The notes under the pieces are model-generated. The model saw nothing but the letters and a program-made list of their open reading frames with translations. It made no database searches and was not told the DNA's origin. Position numbers and translations under genes: made by a program. Below, piece by piece: positions 1 through 5,866 of a stretch of DNA of 7,312 bases. The DNA is taken from positions 1-7,312 of the forward strand of contig JASHYQ010000294.1 of NCBI GenBank assembly GCA_030042955.1. The letters are read 5' to 3'. The DNA comes from Thermoplasmata archaeon (lineage in GTDB: Archaea > Thermoplasmatota > Thermoplasmata > Lutacidiplasmatales > UBA184). Numbering within the stretch: the stretch's first letter is position 1; each line of letters begins with the position of its first letter.

Positions 1-18
1 GGGGGCCCGCAGGAAGTT

Positions 19-951
19 CTAGGACAGGGCAGCCGAGACGGTCGCAGGGTCCTTCGATGTCCGGGATCGGGAGGGAAATCGACGTTCACGCTCGGTCCGG
101 ATCCACTGCAGAAATCGCTCGCGCGCGAAGAACCCCCCCGCCGGGATCAGAGGGTCGGCGCCGACGACGCCGGGCAGCGATCGGAGTCGGAGCTCCAGCT
201 CGCGGGCCTCGAAGTAGTTTTCCGCGCTACCGAGCAGATAGACCCCGCGGGGATTCCCGGTCCAGTGGGGACGGTCCCAGAGCCGCAGCGACTCGATTAT
301 CTTCTCGTCGAACGAGTCGTCCACCTTCAGCCAGATCCCGTAGGTTGCGAGACCCGCCTCCCGCTCGAGGTTCAGGATCATGACGCACTCGAGCGCGCGG
401 GTCGCCTCCAACTTCGCTTGGTGCATTCGAAAGGTCCGGGGCGAGACGTCCGCTAGCTTTGCCTTGACAGAGTAGGGTGCGCGGGGCGCTCGGACCACGG
501 CCTCCAGGACCTTCCAATCCACCCGGGAAAGGTCATCGGCGTGGACCGAGGACGCCGGCCGGCGCTCCTCAGGAAGGCCGTCGAGTGGCGGCCCGAGGAT
601 CACGGAGAGGCGGGGGTCCTCCGTCGGGTCGGAGCTCTTCGTGAATCGGACCGCCACATGGAGGTTGGGGCGAAATCTCATGACGTAGGCCAGGTCCTCG
701 ACCTCGACCAACCGGGATAAGGGAAGCTCGGGCCCCACCGTTCCTGCGAATCTCCACGTCACGGCATGCCGTCCGAGGATCTCTGCGGCGGGGTGGATGC
801 CGTACTCCGTCAGAACTCCCGCAGCCTCCATCCGCTTGCGACGGGTGCGAACGGCCTTACCGGTGAGCCCTACCTCGCGGCCGATGGCTTCGTCCGAGCT
901 GAGAGCGTCGGTGACCAGTCGGGAGAAGATGCCGAGGTCGGTCCGATCCAT
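19..951 (-). CDS. Lrp/AsnC-like transcriptional regulator with two winged-helix domains
   Basis: Probable DNA-binding regulator of 310 residues. An AsnC-type wHTH lies at about residues 2-48 (starts MDRTDLGIFSRL; recognition region VGLTGKAVRTRRKRMEAAGV), followed by a short alpha/beta segment (60-105). A charged linker leads to a second wHTH at about 140-186 (LSRVDWKVLEAV, then VSPRTFRMHQAKLE) and an Lrp/RAM-like segment at about 190-268. The tail from about 286 is Arg/Ser-rich. Classical Lrp proteins have one wHTH and one RAM domain in roughly 150 residues, so this is a double-length version, a form I associate with Thermoplasmata. The frame is open to an ATG at 1008. I chose the ATG at 951 because AsnC domains normally begin there and a TATA-like element sits 26-27 bases upstream, inside the longer reading. 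It is divergent from the VOC gene at 1059 and may regulate it or itself. The fold is fairly sure; the ligand and targets are unknown. Confidence 0.85.
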   Translation of the reverse strand: MDRTDLGIFSRLVTDALSSDEAIGREVGLTGKAVRTRRKRMEAAGVLTEYGIHPAAEILGRHAVTWRFAGTVGPELPLSRLVEVEDLAYVMRFRPNLHVAVRFTKSSDPTEDPRLSVILGPPLDGLPEERRPASSVHADDLSRVDWKVLEAVVRAPRAPYSVKAKLADVSPRTFRMHQAKLEATRALECVMILNLEREAGLATYGIWLKVDDSFDEKIIESLRLWDRPHWTGNPRGVYLLGSAENYFEARELELRLRSLPGVVGADPLIPAGGFFARERFLQWIRTERERRFPSRSRTSKDPATVSAALS

Positions 952-973
952 CGGCGCCGAGAGCTGAAGGGAC

Positions 974-981
974 GATTTTAG
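974..981 (-). promoter_or_regulatory. TATA-like box of the Lrp-like gene (leaderless start at 951)
   Basis: On the minus strand this reads CTAAAATC, an isolated A/T patch in GC-rich sequence. It is centred 26-27 bases upstream of the ATG at 951, the usual TATA-to-start-site distance in archaea. This implies transcription beginning at or next to the A of the ATG. It also argues against translation from the more upstream ATG at 1008. Confidence 0.55.
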
Positions 982-1000
982 GAGCCGGACTTCCCGACGA

Positions 1001-1050
1001 CTTATCATCCGGAACGGGGACGGAGAGGAAGCCCTGGAAGCAGGAGCGAG
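1001..1050 (+). promoter_or_regulatory. Possible promoter and ribosome-binding region of the tandem VOC gene
   Basis: A weak A/T patch (CTTATCAT, 1001-1008) lies 55 bases upstream of the ATG at 1059. Initiation about 26 bases downstream of it would leave a leader of about 28 bases. That leader holds AGGAG at 1042-1046, a Shine-Dalgarno-like match about 12 bases before the ATG, rather far for an ideal site. A short inverted repeat (CCGGA 985-989, TCCGG 1008-1012) also lies between the two divergent starts and could be part of an operator, but five base pairs is weak. Tentative throughout. Confidence 0.3.
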
Positions 1051-1058
1051 AGGACCGA

Positions 1059-1904
1059 ATGTCCGAGCTAAAGGGATCAGAGCAGCGGGTCGAGTTCGCG
1101 GATCCTCAGGTGAATCTCTATTCGGCCGACCTCGAGACGTCGCTCCGATTCTACCGCGACGTGCTGGGGTTCACAGAGACCTTTCGGATACCCAAGGAGG
1201 GCGCTCCGGACCATGTCGAGCTCAGCCTAGGGTCGTTCACGCTCGGCGTCGCGACGTTTGACGCCCTGAAGCGACATCACGGCATTCTCACCGCCCGAGG
1301 ACCCCCTCGCATGGAGATCGACCTCAACACCGACGACGTCGATGGGGCGTACGGCTGGGCGATCTCCAAGGGCGCGCCGTCGCTGCACACCCCGTACGAC
1401 TTTCTGGGCTACATCCACGCCGCGACCGTAGCAGATCCTGACGGGAACACGATCGCGTTCTACACTCGGCTCCCCGTGAGGACGAACGCCGAACCGGCCG
1501 CTCGTCCGACGTTCAAGAACCATCTGTACAACATCTACACCAGCAACATCGAAAAGTCGCTCCGGTTCTACCACGGGCTCCTTGGGTTCGCTGAGACGTT
1601 CCGTGTGCCAAAGCAGGGCCCCCCCGACCACGTGGAGTTGGAGCTGGGCAGCCTGAATCTCGGGGTCTCGACCCTCGAGGCTCTAAGGCGCGATCACGGA
1701 CTTCCCGGTGGCGGAGGACCGCCCCGGGCAGAGGTCGTCGTCTGGGCGGCCGATGTCGACTCGGCCTACGCGTGGATGCTCTCTAGAGGCGCTCCTTCCT
1801 TGAGTCCTCCCCACGACTTCGCGGGCGGTGCCCTGAGGTCGGCGTGGGTCGGAGACCCCGACGGAAATCCCCTCCAGATGGTCAGCAAGGCCGGCCGCTC
1901 TTGA
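1059..1904 (+). CDS. Tandem-duplicated VOC (glyoxalase/bleomycin-resistance fold) protein
   Basis: 281 residues made of two VOC domains, about 17-137 and 153-276, joined by a short linker. Each half has the family pattern: beta strand, then SLRFY and LGF (28-38 and 167-177), and a closing DPDGN (126-130 and 266-270). Over the first 58 aligned residues of each half I count about 36 identities, so the protein arose by in-frame duplication. VOC proteins include glyoxalase I, extradiol dioxygenases and antibiotic-binding proteins. The metal-binding Glu normally three residues after GN is Ala133 in one half and Gln273 in the other, so a standard metalloenzyme is doubtful and a small-molecule binding or altered catalytic role is possible. 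Both halves keep PDHVEL (50-55 and 189-194). It is transcribed divergently from the Lrp-like regulator. The fold is sure; the substrate is unknown. Confidence 0.88.
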   Translation: MSELKGSEQRVEFADPQVNLYSADLETSLRFYRDVLGFTETFRIPKEGAPDHVELSLGSFTLGVATFDALKRHHGILTARGPPRMEIDLNTDDVDGAYGWAISKGAPSLHTPYDFLGYIHAATVADPDGNTIAFYTRLPVRTNAEPAARPTFKNHLYNIYTSNIEKSLRFYHGLLGFAETFRVPKQGPPDHVELELGSLNLGVSTLEALRRDHGLPGGGGPPRAEVVVWAADVDSAYAWMLSRGAPSLSPPHDFAGGALRSAWVGDPDGNPLQMVSKAGRS

Positions 1905-1948
1905 CGAGCTCGCGCGCTCGTCGCACCCCGCGTCTTAGACCGACGAGC
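1903..1948. terminator. Overlapping alternative hairpins in the convergent gap (possible 3'-end signal)
   Basis: GACGAGC (1903-1909) pairs perfectly with GCTCGTC (1916-1922) across a 6-base loop. The left arm overlaps the stop codon of the tandem VOC gene. The same central arm, extended to GCTCGTCG (1916-1923), can instead pair with CGACGAGC (1941-1948), giving 8 base pairs around a 17-base loop. The two structures exclude each other. The site lies in the gap between two convergent genes, so a transcript-end role for either strand fits. There is no clear T-run as in archaeal intrinsic termination, so the terminator label is tentative. Confidence 0.35.
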
Positions 1949-2060
1949 TAACTGCCAGAGACGGAGGAACGCTCTCGCAGGGCGATCGCCGGACCGTCCG
2001 GTTCCCCTCCGGTCGCGCTGCGAGCTCCGCCATGCGCGGGAGGCCGCGGTGAGTCCGAGC

Positions 2061-3218
2061 CTACGACCCTCGCGTCAGGATCGCGAGAAGGAACGCTACG
2101 AAGGCCAAACCTCCGACCACGGGGAACAGCGCGCGAGGTCCCACGGCGGAGTAGACCGCGCCCAGCAAGAGCGGGCCTAGGATGAGCCCCAGGTCCTCGA
2201 ACGAACCGAAGACGCCGACCGCGGTGCCCTGATGCTCGGGACGGATGCGGGAGAGCGCGAGGGGTAGCAGCGTGACCGAGAGCCAGCCAGCCCCGACCGC
2301 CATCAGGAGGGTGGCCCCGGTCATCCCCGCGTAGTTCAGGGAGAGCCACGTTCCGGCCGCCCCTCCGCCGAGCAGGAGGAAACCGACCGGAGCTGCCCGA
2401 TGGGCACCCCACCGATCTACGAGGGAGCCGCAGAGGACCCCGGAGATCACGGCGACGCCCCGGGCGGCCCCGATGACGTAGCCGGCCTCGTCGATGGTGC
2501 CGTGGAACAGGTCGATCGAGTAGTACTGGAGGAAGTTCGTGACGAGCGTGTAGGTCATGAAGTAGAGCACGACCAGCGCGCTCGCGAAGGCGAAACGCTG
2601 TTCCAACAAGGCGCGTAGCGGGCTGGGCCCCGAGCCGCGGGTCCTCGGAAGCGAGACCGAGGCCCAGGGGATCCTCAGAAGGGGTACGGTGGAGGCCGCA
2701 AACACCGTGGTACCGACGACGATGTTCGACCAGAAACCTCCGACCGAGTACAGCACCGGCCCGGCGGCGGTACCTACGCTCAGTCCGAGACCGAAGAAGA
2801 CCCCGAGCCGACCAAGGCCTTGGCTCGGTCTTCCTCGGCCGGAGGCCGTCATTCCGAGCCAACGGAGCAGCGGCGTGCTGTACACCGCGAGCATCCCGTA
2901 GATGCCGAGCAGCAGGCAGAACACCACGAACGAGCGGGCAAATCCGAGCGCCACCATCGAGAGGCCCGTCGCCACGGCCAGTCCCCCCAGGTAGCGCGCT
3001 GACCCGAGCCGAAAGGCGAGGTAGCCCCAGAGACCTTCGGTCGCCAGAAGCCCTAGAGCGTAGACCGCGAGGGCCGCCCCGTACTCGACGACCGAAAGCC
3101 CCAGCTGCTGGAAGCGGAAGGGGAGGACGACGATGACGAGACCGTAAGCGGACCAGGTCCCCAGCGAGGCCAGGTAGACCGGAAGACGGACGCTCCTTTC
3201 GCCGTGAGCGAAGGTCAC
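2061..3218 (-). CDS. Major facilitator superfamily transporter (12 TM, efflux type)
   Basis: A 385-residue integral membrane protein with about 12 hydrophobic helices in two halves of six, split by a basic loop at about 182-207. MFS motif A, which sits between helices 2-3 and 8-9, appears as GYLAFRLGSAR (65-75, degenerate, Phe where Asp is usual) and as the near-canonical GSLVDRWGAHR (254-264). Such permeases use the proton gradient to move small molecules, often drugs or metabolites; the substrate cannot be read here. Length fits MFS_1-type exporters. The start is GTG, supported by CTATAG 25-26 bases upstream, consistent with a leaderless mRNA. The stop is TAG. It shares the strand of the TPR-like gene upstream but is separated by 339 bases and has its own promoter. 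It converges on the tandem VOC gene. Confidence 0.88.
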   Translation of the reverse strand: MTFAHGERSVRLPVYLASLGTWSAYGLVIVVLPFRFQQLGLSVVEYGAALAVYALGLLATEGLWGYLAFRLGSARYLGGLAVATGLSMVALGFARSFVVFCLLLGIYGMLAVYSTPLLRWLGMTASGRGRPSQGLGRLGVFFGLGLSVGTAAGPVLYSVGGFWSNIVVGTTVFAASTVPLLRIPWASVSLPRTRGSGPSPLRALLEQRFAFASALVVLYFMTYTLVTNFLQYYSIDLFHGTIDEAGYVIGAARGVAVISGVLCGSLVDRWGAHRAAPVGFLLLGGGAAGTWLSLNYAGMTGATLLMAVGAGWLSVTLLPLALSRIRPEHQGTAVGVFGSFEDLGLILGPLLLGAVYSAVGPRALFPVVGGLAFVAFLLAILTRGS

Positions 3219-3239
3219 GACGGGTCCTACGACCGCGAG

Positions 3240-3247
3240 TCTATAGG
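3240..3247 (-). promoter_or_regulatory. TATA-like box of the first MFS gene
   Basis: Minus-strand CCTATAGA, the clearest TATA-like element in the window. Its core is centred 25-26 bases upstream of the GTG at 3218. It predicts initiation at or within a base or two of the start codon and is the main reason for accepting the GTG start. GAGGTC (minus-strand reading of 3250-3255) lies immediately upstream, where TFB or a regulator would contact DNA. Confidence 0.55.
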
Positions 3248-3285
3248 GTGACCTCCGGCAGGCGCGCTCTCCCGAGCAGAGGTCC

Positions 3286-3322
3286 CCGGGTCCGCCTCTA
3301 GACCTCTCGCGATCGGACCCGG
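3286..3322. repeat. Perfect 9-bp inverted repeat upstream of the first MFS promoter
   Basis: CCGGGTCCG (3286-3294) and CGGACCCGG (3314-3322) are perfectly complementary with a 19-base spacer. The dyad ends about 40 bases upstream of the MFS TATA-like element. It could be an operator for a dimeric regulator or a hairpin in the transcript of the upstream TPR-like gene. High GC makes chance dyads more common, so function is unproven. Confidence 0.4.
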
Positions 3323-3557
3323 AATCCCGCTCCCGCGCACCGATGCTCTCTGGCGTGAAAGAGGTCCGGCGAACGGCTCCGACCCTCCTCTTCGGTGAGG
3401 GACAACGAGCTGCCGTAGACCCGCGATGCCTCTCGCACCTGCGTTGACACGAGGGGTGACGAGGAGGCTCGCCCGAGGTCCTGGCCCCCCGCTCGGACGA
3501 GGAGGGGCCGCCCCTGGACGCAGCCGGAGCGCTGGGTGGAGACGTTCCCCCGCCGGT

Positions 3558-4040
3558 TCAGGGGATCGTCGACAGGTCGTCGAGGAGCATCCGGCGATCG
3601 TCACGGCTCCGAACTCGAGCTGCCAGTCGCCTTGCCTTGCCGATCTCCGAGGCTCTCAGAGATCGATCACCGGCCACCGCGGCGGCCCGCGCGAGAGCCT
3701 CGTGACCATACGCGACGTAGAAGGGGGCCAGCCCGCGCTTTTGCGCCAGCTCCAGCGCCCTGCGGCCGTGGTAGGCCGCAGGCTCGTGCCGACCGAGGTC
3801 CGCATAGACGCGGGATAGCTGCCACTCCCCGATCGATCGATTCAACGGCTTTCCTACCACGCCCCAATGAAATCGGGAGGCATGCGCGGTATGGACCATC
3901 TCATCGTCCTCCTCTGCGGTGCGTCGTTTCTTGGCCAGCAGGTCCCACGTCCGATTGAAGAGCTCCGCGGCCAGTCGGCGTTCGACGCGCCGGTCGAGGA
4001 GGACCCGAGGTCGACCCACGGTGGGCCTAGGCTGCTCCAT
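3558..4040 (-). CDS. Conserved hypothetical helical protein, TPR-like
   Basis: A 160-residue soluble, mostly helical protein without signal peptide or membrane segment. After a variable N-terminus, residues 19-36 form an amphipathic helix (VERRLAAELFNRTWDLL). It is followed by an acidic turn (TAEEDDEMVHTAHASRFHW, 41-59), GEWQLSRVYADLGRHEPA (71-88) and HEALARAAAVAGD (113-125). The helix pairs with Ala, Leu and Gly at turn positions resemble tetratricopeptide repeats. I recognise the pattern as a widespread uncharacterised family in bacteria and archaea, from memory only. TPR-like folds usually mediate protein contacts. The frame is open upstream to 4214, but that extension is Arg-rich and unlike protein. 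The ATG at 4040 is the simplest start. A GTG at 4019 is a serious alternative, since an A/T patch lies 27 bases upstream of it, giving 153 residues. Function unknown. Confidence 0.75.
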   Translation of the reverse strand: MEQPRPTVGRPRVLLDRRVERRLAAELFNRTWDLLAKKRRTAEEDDEMVHTAHASRFHWGVVGKPLNRSIGEWQLSRVYADLGRHEPAAYHGRRALELAQKRGLAPFYVAYGHEALARAAAVAGDRSLRASEIGKARRLAARVRSRDDRRMLLDDLSTIP

Positions 4041-4041
4041 C

Positions 4042-4050
4042 GGTAAATCT
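4042..4050 (-). promoter_or_regulatory. Candidate TATA-like element for the TPR-like gene
   Basis: Minus-strand AGATTTACC, the only A/T patch near the start. It is too close to the ATG at 4040 to drive it but is centred about 27 bases upstream of the in-frame GTG at 4019. If real, the protein begins at GTG 4019 from a leaderless transcript. The match to an archaeal TATA box is moderate. Confidence 0.3.
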
Positions 4051-4363
4051 GTCTCGGTGAGCTCTTCGCATCGGAGGTCCTCGTCTTGCGATCTGCGAAC
4101 GTAGTCTGCGGCATGGGCCCTGGCGGAGCCTGAGCACGCCGATGGACGCGCTCTCCTCACGCCGCGACGTCGATCGTCTCGACAGAGATCGCGCTCCCCT
4201 CCTCTGCGTCTCACCCCTCGGGACCATCGGAGAGGGGCCGCCTCCCCCTGGCCCCGCGCTCAGCGGGTCGATGCCCGACCCGGCACCGCGTGCGATAATC
4301 TTCATGCCCGAAGGGGTCTCGGTCACGGCCTGGATCGGGGGAGTGGAGGTTCGTCCCTCGGAG

Positions 4364-4372
4364 CACATTTTC
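4364..4372 (+). promoter_or_regulatory. Weak TATA-like patch before the second MFS gene
   Basis: CACATTTTC is centred about 31 bases upstream of the ATG at 4399. It would place initiation around 4394-4395, leaving only a few bases of leader. The core is just four T, so this is a weak call; the A/T patch at 4293-4299 with a longer leader is the alternative. Confidence 0.25.
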
Positions 4373-4398
4373 CCGCCCGGCTCGGTCGCGGGGCGCGC

Positions 4399-5664
4399 AT
4401 GCCCGGAATGAGCGGCTCGTTGCCGACCTCGGCGGTCCCCAACAGGGGGCCGTTCCGGCGGATGGCCTTCGTCCTGGCGGTGACAGCGTTCGGGGCGGGG
4501 ATGCCCACGCCGCTCTACTCGATCTACGAGCGACAGTTCGACTTCTCCTCGACCGTGCTGGGGGCGGTCTTCGCGACCTACACGGTCGGCGTGTTGCTCA
4601 CGATGTTCCTCCTCGCGCCCCAAGCTGACCTGGTCGGTACGCACCCCGTCCTCTACATCGGCATGCTCCTGACGGCCCTCTCCGGGGTGGTGTTCGTCCT
4701 CGCTGGCGGGTACGGTATCGCCGGCGGGGTCCTGTGGCTGGCGGGGGCCCGATTCGTCTCCGGGCTGGCGGTGGGGGCGACCACGAGCACGGCCACCCTC
4801 TCGATGACCAAGCGGGAGCCGAACGGGGACAAGCACCACGTGGCGCGCGTCGCGGTAGGGGCGAACTTCGGGGGCGTGGCCTGCGGCATCCTCCTCAGCA
4901 GCCTCGCCGTCGCCTTCGTGCCCCACCCCACCGAGGTGGTGTACTTCGTCCTCATCGCCGCCGCGGCGGTGGGGGTCCTCCTCCTGCGGGTTACCCCCAA
5001 GCTGTTCCCTCACGAGGAGAAGCCGGAACAGGTCCGCTTCGAGCGGATCCAGGTCCCCCAGGGCATCCGCGGAGCCTTCTGGGTCTCCGTGGCGGGCCTT
5101 ACGGCGTGCTACGCGATCTACGGGTTCTTCGCGTCCCTCGCTCCGACCGCGGTCCGCGACGCGACGCACCTGCCGCCCTCGGCGGCGGCGGCCTCCGTGG
5201 CGATCATGTTCGGCGCGGCAGCGTTCGCCCAGATCTTCCTGGGCCAGGTCCGGGACCGGAGCGCCCTCCTCACCGGCATGCCTCTGATGGTCCTCTCCTT
5301 GGGGCTGTTCGTGGCCTCCATGCCCCTCGGCCTTGTCCCGCTCTCGTTCGCGAGCGCGGTCCTGATGGGATTTGCCGTCGGCCTCGTGTACATGGGGAGC
5401 GTGACCCTCGTGGACCGGGTGGCCCCCGACGAGCTCCGGGGGGAAGTCCTCTCCGGGTTCCACCTGGCCGGATACCTCGCCCTCGCGGTCCCGACGCTCA
5501 CCCTAGCGGTCGTGGCCAACCAGTTCGGCGTCGTGAACTCGGGGATCATCTTTGGCGGTGCGCTCGGGGCCGTCGTGTTCCTCAGCTACCTCCAGACACG
5601 GAGGACCCCGATCCCCCCCGGGGGCGAGGGACGGCCCAAGGTCCGGAACGTAGCCGCCCCGTGA
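4399..5664 (+). CDS. Major facilitator superfamily transporter (12 TM), second subfamily
   Basis: A 421-residue membrane permease with about 12 predicted helices: roughly 22-40, 52-72, 84-103, 107-129, 152-173, 180-196, then 227-247, 259-282, 290-307, 310-333, 349-371 and 374-396. A hydrophilic central loop spans 197-226 and a Pro/Arg-rich tail follows 400. Helix 1 carries PTPLYSIYERQFDFS (36-50), seen in a group of MFS exporters. Motif A after helix 2 is eroded (LAPQADLVGTHP), and its second-half counterpart is GQVRDRSALLTG. It is not closely similar to the MFS protein at 2061-3218, so it is not a local duplicate. It probably exports a small molecule; substrate unknown. ATG at 4399 is used; an in-frame ATG at 4408 would remove three residues. 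It is followed 202 bases later by the methyltransferase on the same strand. Confidence 0.88.
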   Translation: MPGMSGSLPTSAVPNRGPFRRMAFVLAVTAFGAGMPTPLYSIYERQFDFSSTVLGAVFATYTVGVLLTMFLLAPQADLVGTHPVLYIGMLLTALSGVVFVLAGGYGIAGGVLWLAGARFVSGLAVGATTSTATLSMTKREPNGDKHHVARVAVGANFGGVACGILLSSLAVAFVPHPTEVVYFVLIAAAAVGVLLLRVTPKLFPHEEKPEQVRFERIQVPQGIRGAFWVSVAGLTACYAIYGFFASLAPTAVRDATHLPPSAAAASVAIMFGAAAFAQIFLGQVRDRSALLTGMPLMVLSLGLFVASMPLGLVPLSFASAVLMGFAVGLVYMGSVTLVDRVAPDELRGEVLSGFHLAGYLALAVPTLTLAVVANQFGVVNSGIIFGGALGAVVFLSYLQTRRTPIPPGGEGRPKVRNVAAP

Positions 5665-5757
5665 GTCGGAGCATCGCGACCTACGGGACACGGCAACCCG
5701 CCCCGGGCTCGAGTCCAGGGGCCGTGCGTGACCACGCCGGGCTGGCTCGCCCGTTCC

Positions 5758-5787
5758 CGGGTCGAACGCCACCGCGCGCTCGACCCG
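5758..5787. repeat. Perfect 8-bp inverted repeat between the second MFS and methyltransferase genes
   Basis: CGGGTCGA (5758-5765) and TCGACCCG (5780-5787) are perfect inverted arms with a 14-base spacer. The dyad is 93 bases past the MFS stop and about 50 bases before the TATA-like patch of the methyltransferase. It could be a 3'-end hairpin of the MFS mRNA or an operator of the next gene. No T-run follows it. Confidence 0.35.
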
Positions 5788-5836
5788 AATCCTCCCGTGG
5801 TCCCGATCTTCGCGGTCGCATCGGCTGCGTCCGCGA

Positions 5837-5844
5837 GCTTTTCC
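5837..5844 (+). promoter_or_regulatory. TATA-like patch of the methyltransferase gene
   Basis: GCTTTTCC is the only A/T patch in this GC-rich stretch and is centred 26-27 bases before the ATG at 5867, matching the spacing seen at the Lrp-like and first MFS genes. It predicts a leaderless mRNA and supports the chosen start. The core is a plain T run, so the match is modest. Confidence 0.4.
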
Positions 5845-5866
5845 TGCGCAGGGAACTGCTGCCGCG

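Larger units (their letters stand above)
3219..3557. other. 339-base gap between the first MFS and TPR-like genes, no convincing gene
   Basis: No coding frame here looks real. The longest minus-strand frame (3227-3604) is an Arg/Pro/Gly/Ser-rich stretch with no domain pattern and runs over the end of the TPR-like gene. The gap contains the TATA-like element of the MFS gene, an arm pair GACCTC/GAGGTC (3250-3255 and 3279-3284), a perfect 9-bp inverted repeat (3286-3322), further GACCTC/GAGGTC copies at 3301, 3361 and 3475, and a small CCCTC/GAGGG hairpin near 3393-3411. It could be a regulatory region, the 3' untranslated region of the TPR-like mRNA, or hold a small RNA. I see no tRNA-like T arm. 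Confidence 0.4.
4041..4398. other. 358-base divergent gap between the TPR-like and second MFS genes
   Basis: No convincing gene. Frames on both strands are rich in Arg, Pro, Gly and Ser and show no domain pattern. It should hold the promoters of both flanking divergent genes. Visible elements are an A/T patch at 4293-4299 (CGATAAT), a weaker one at 4364-4372, and a possible hairpin with arms CCCCTC (4214-4219) and GAGGGG (4232-4237) around 12 bases. No tRNA, repeat array or insertion-sequence end is seen. Confidence 0.4.

Noticed and set aside
952..1008. N-terminal extension of the Lrp-like protein to the ATG at 1008
   Set aside because: The extra 19 residues precede the normal AsnC-type start, contain the TATA-like element of the gene, and have no TATA-like element of their own at the expected distance.
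1948..2862. Minus-strand frame overlapping the first MFS gene
   Set aside because: Arg/Gly/Pro-rich shadow in a second frame of the same strand, without motifs; the MFS frame has clear membrane helices and motif A.
3250..3290. tRNA-like D-arm string on the minus strand (GCTCGGGAGAGCGC)
   Set aside because: It resembles a D arm by chance; no matching acceptor stem, anticodon arm or T arm could be placed around it.
4041..4214. N-terminal extension of the TPR-like protein to 4214
   Set aside because: The added residues are Arg-rich and low in hydrophobic pattern, unlike the rest of the protein; the family-like region begins well after 4040.
4027..5463. Long open frame on the minus strand, antisense to the second MFS gene
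   Set aside because: It encodes Glu/Gly/His/Arg/Asp-rich sequence with no domain pattern and opposes a clear 12-helix membrane protein; it is a typical antisense frame of GC-rich coding DNA.
5700..5790. T-arm-like strings (CTCGAGTCC and GGTCGAACGCC)
   Set aside because: They lack the GTTCGAA core in the right stem, and no cloverleaf could be drawn.
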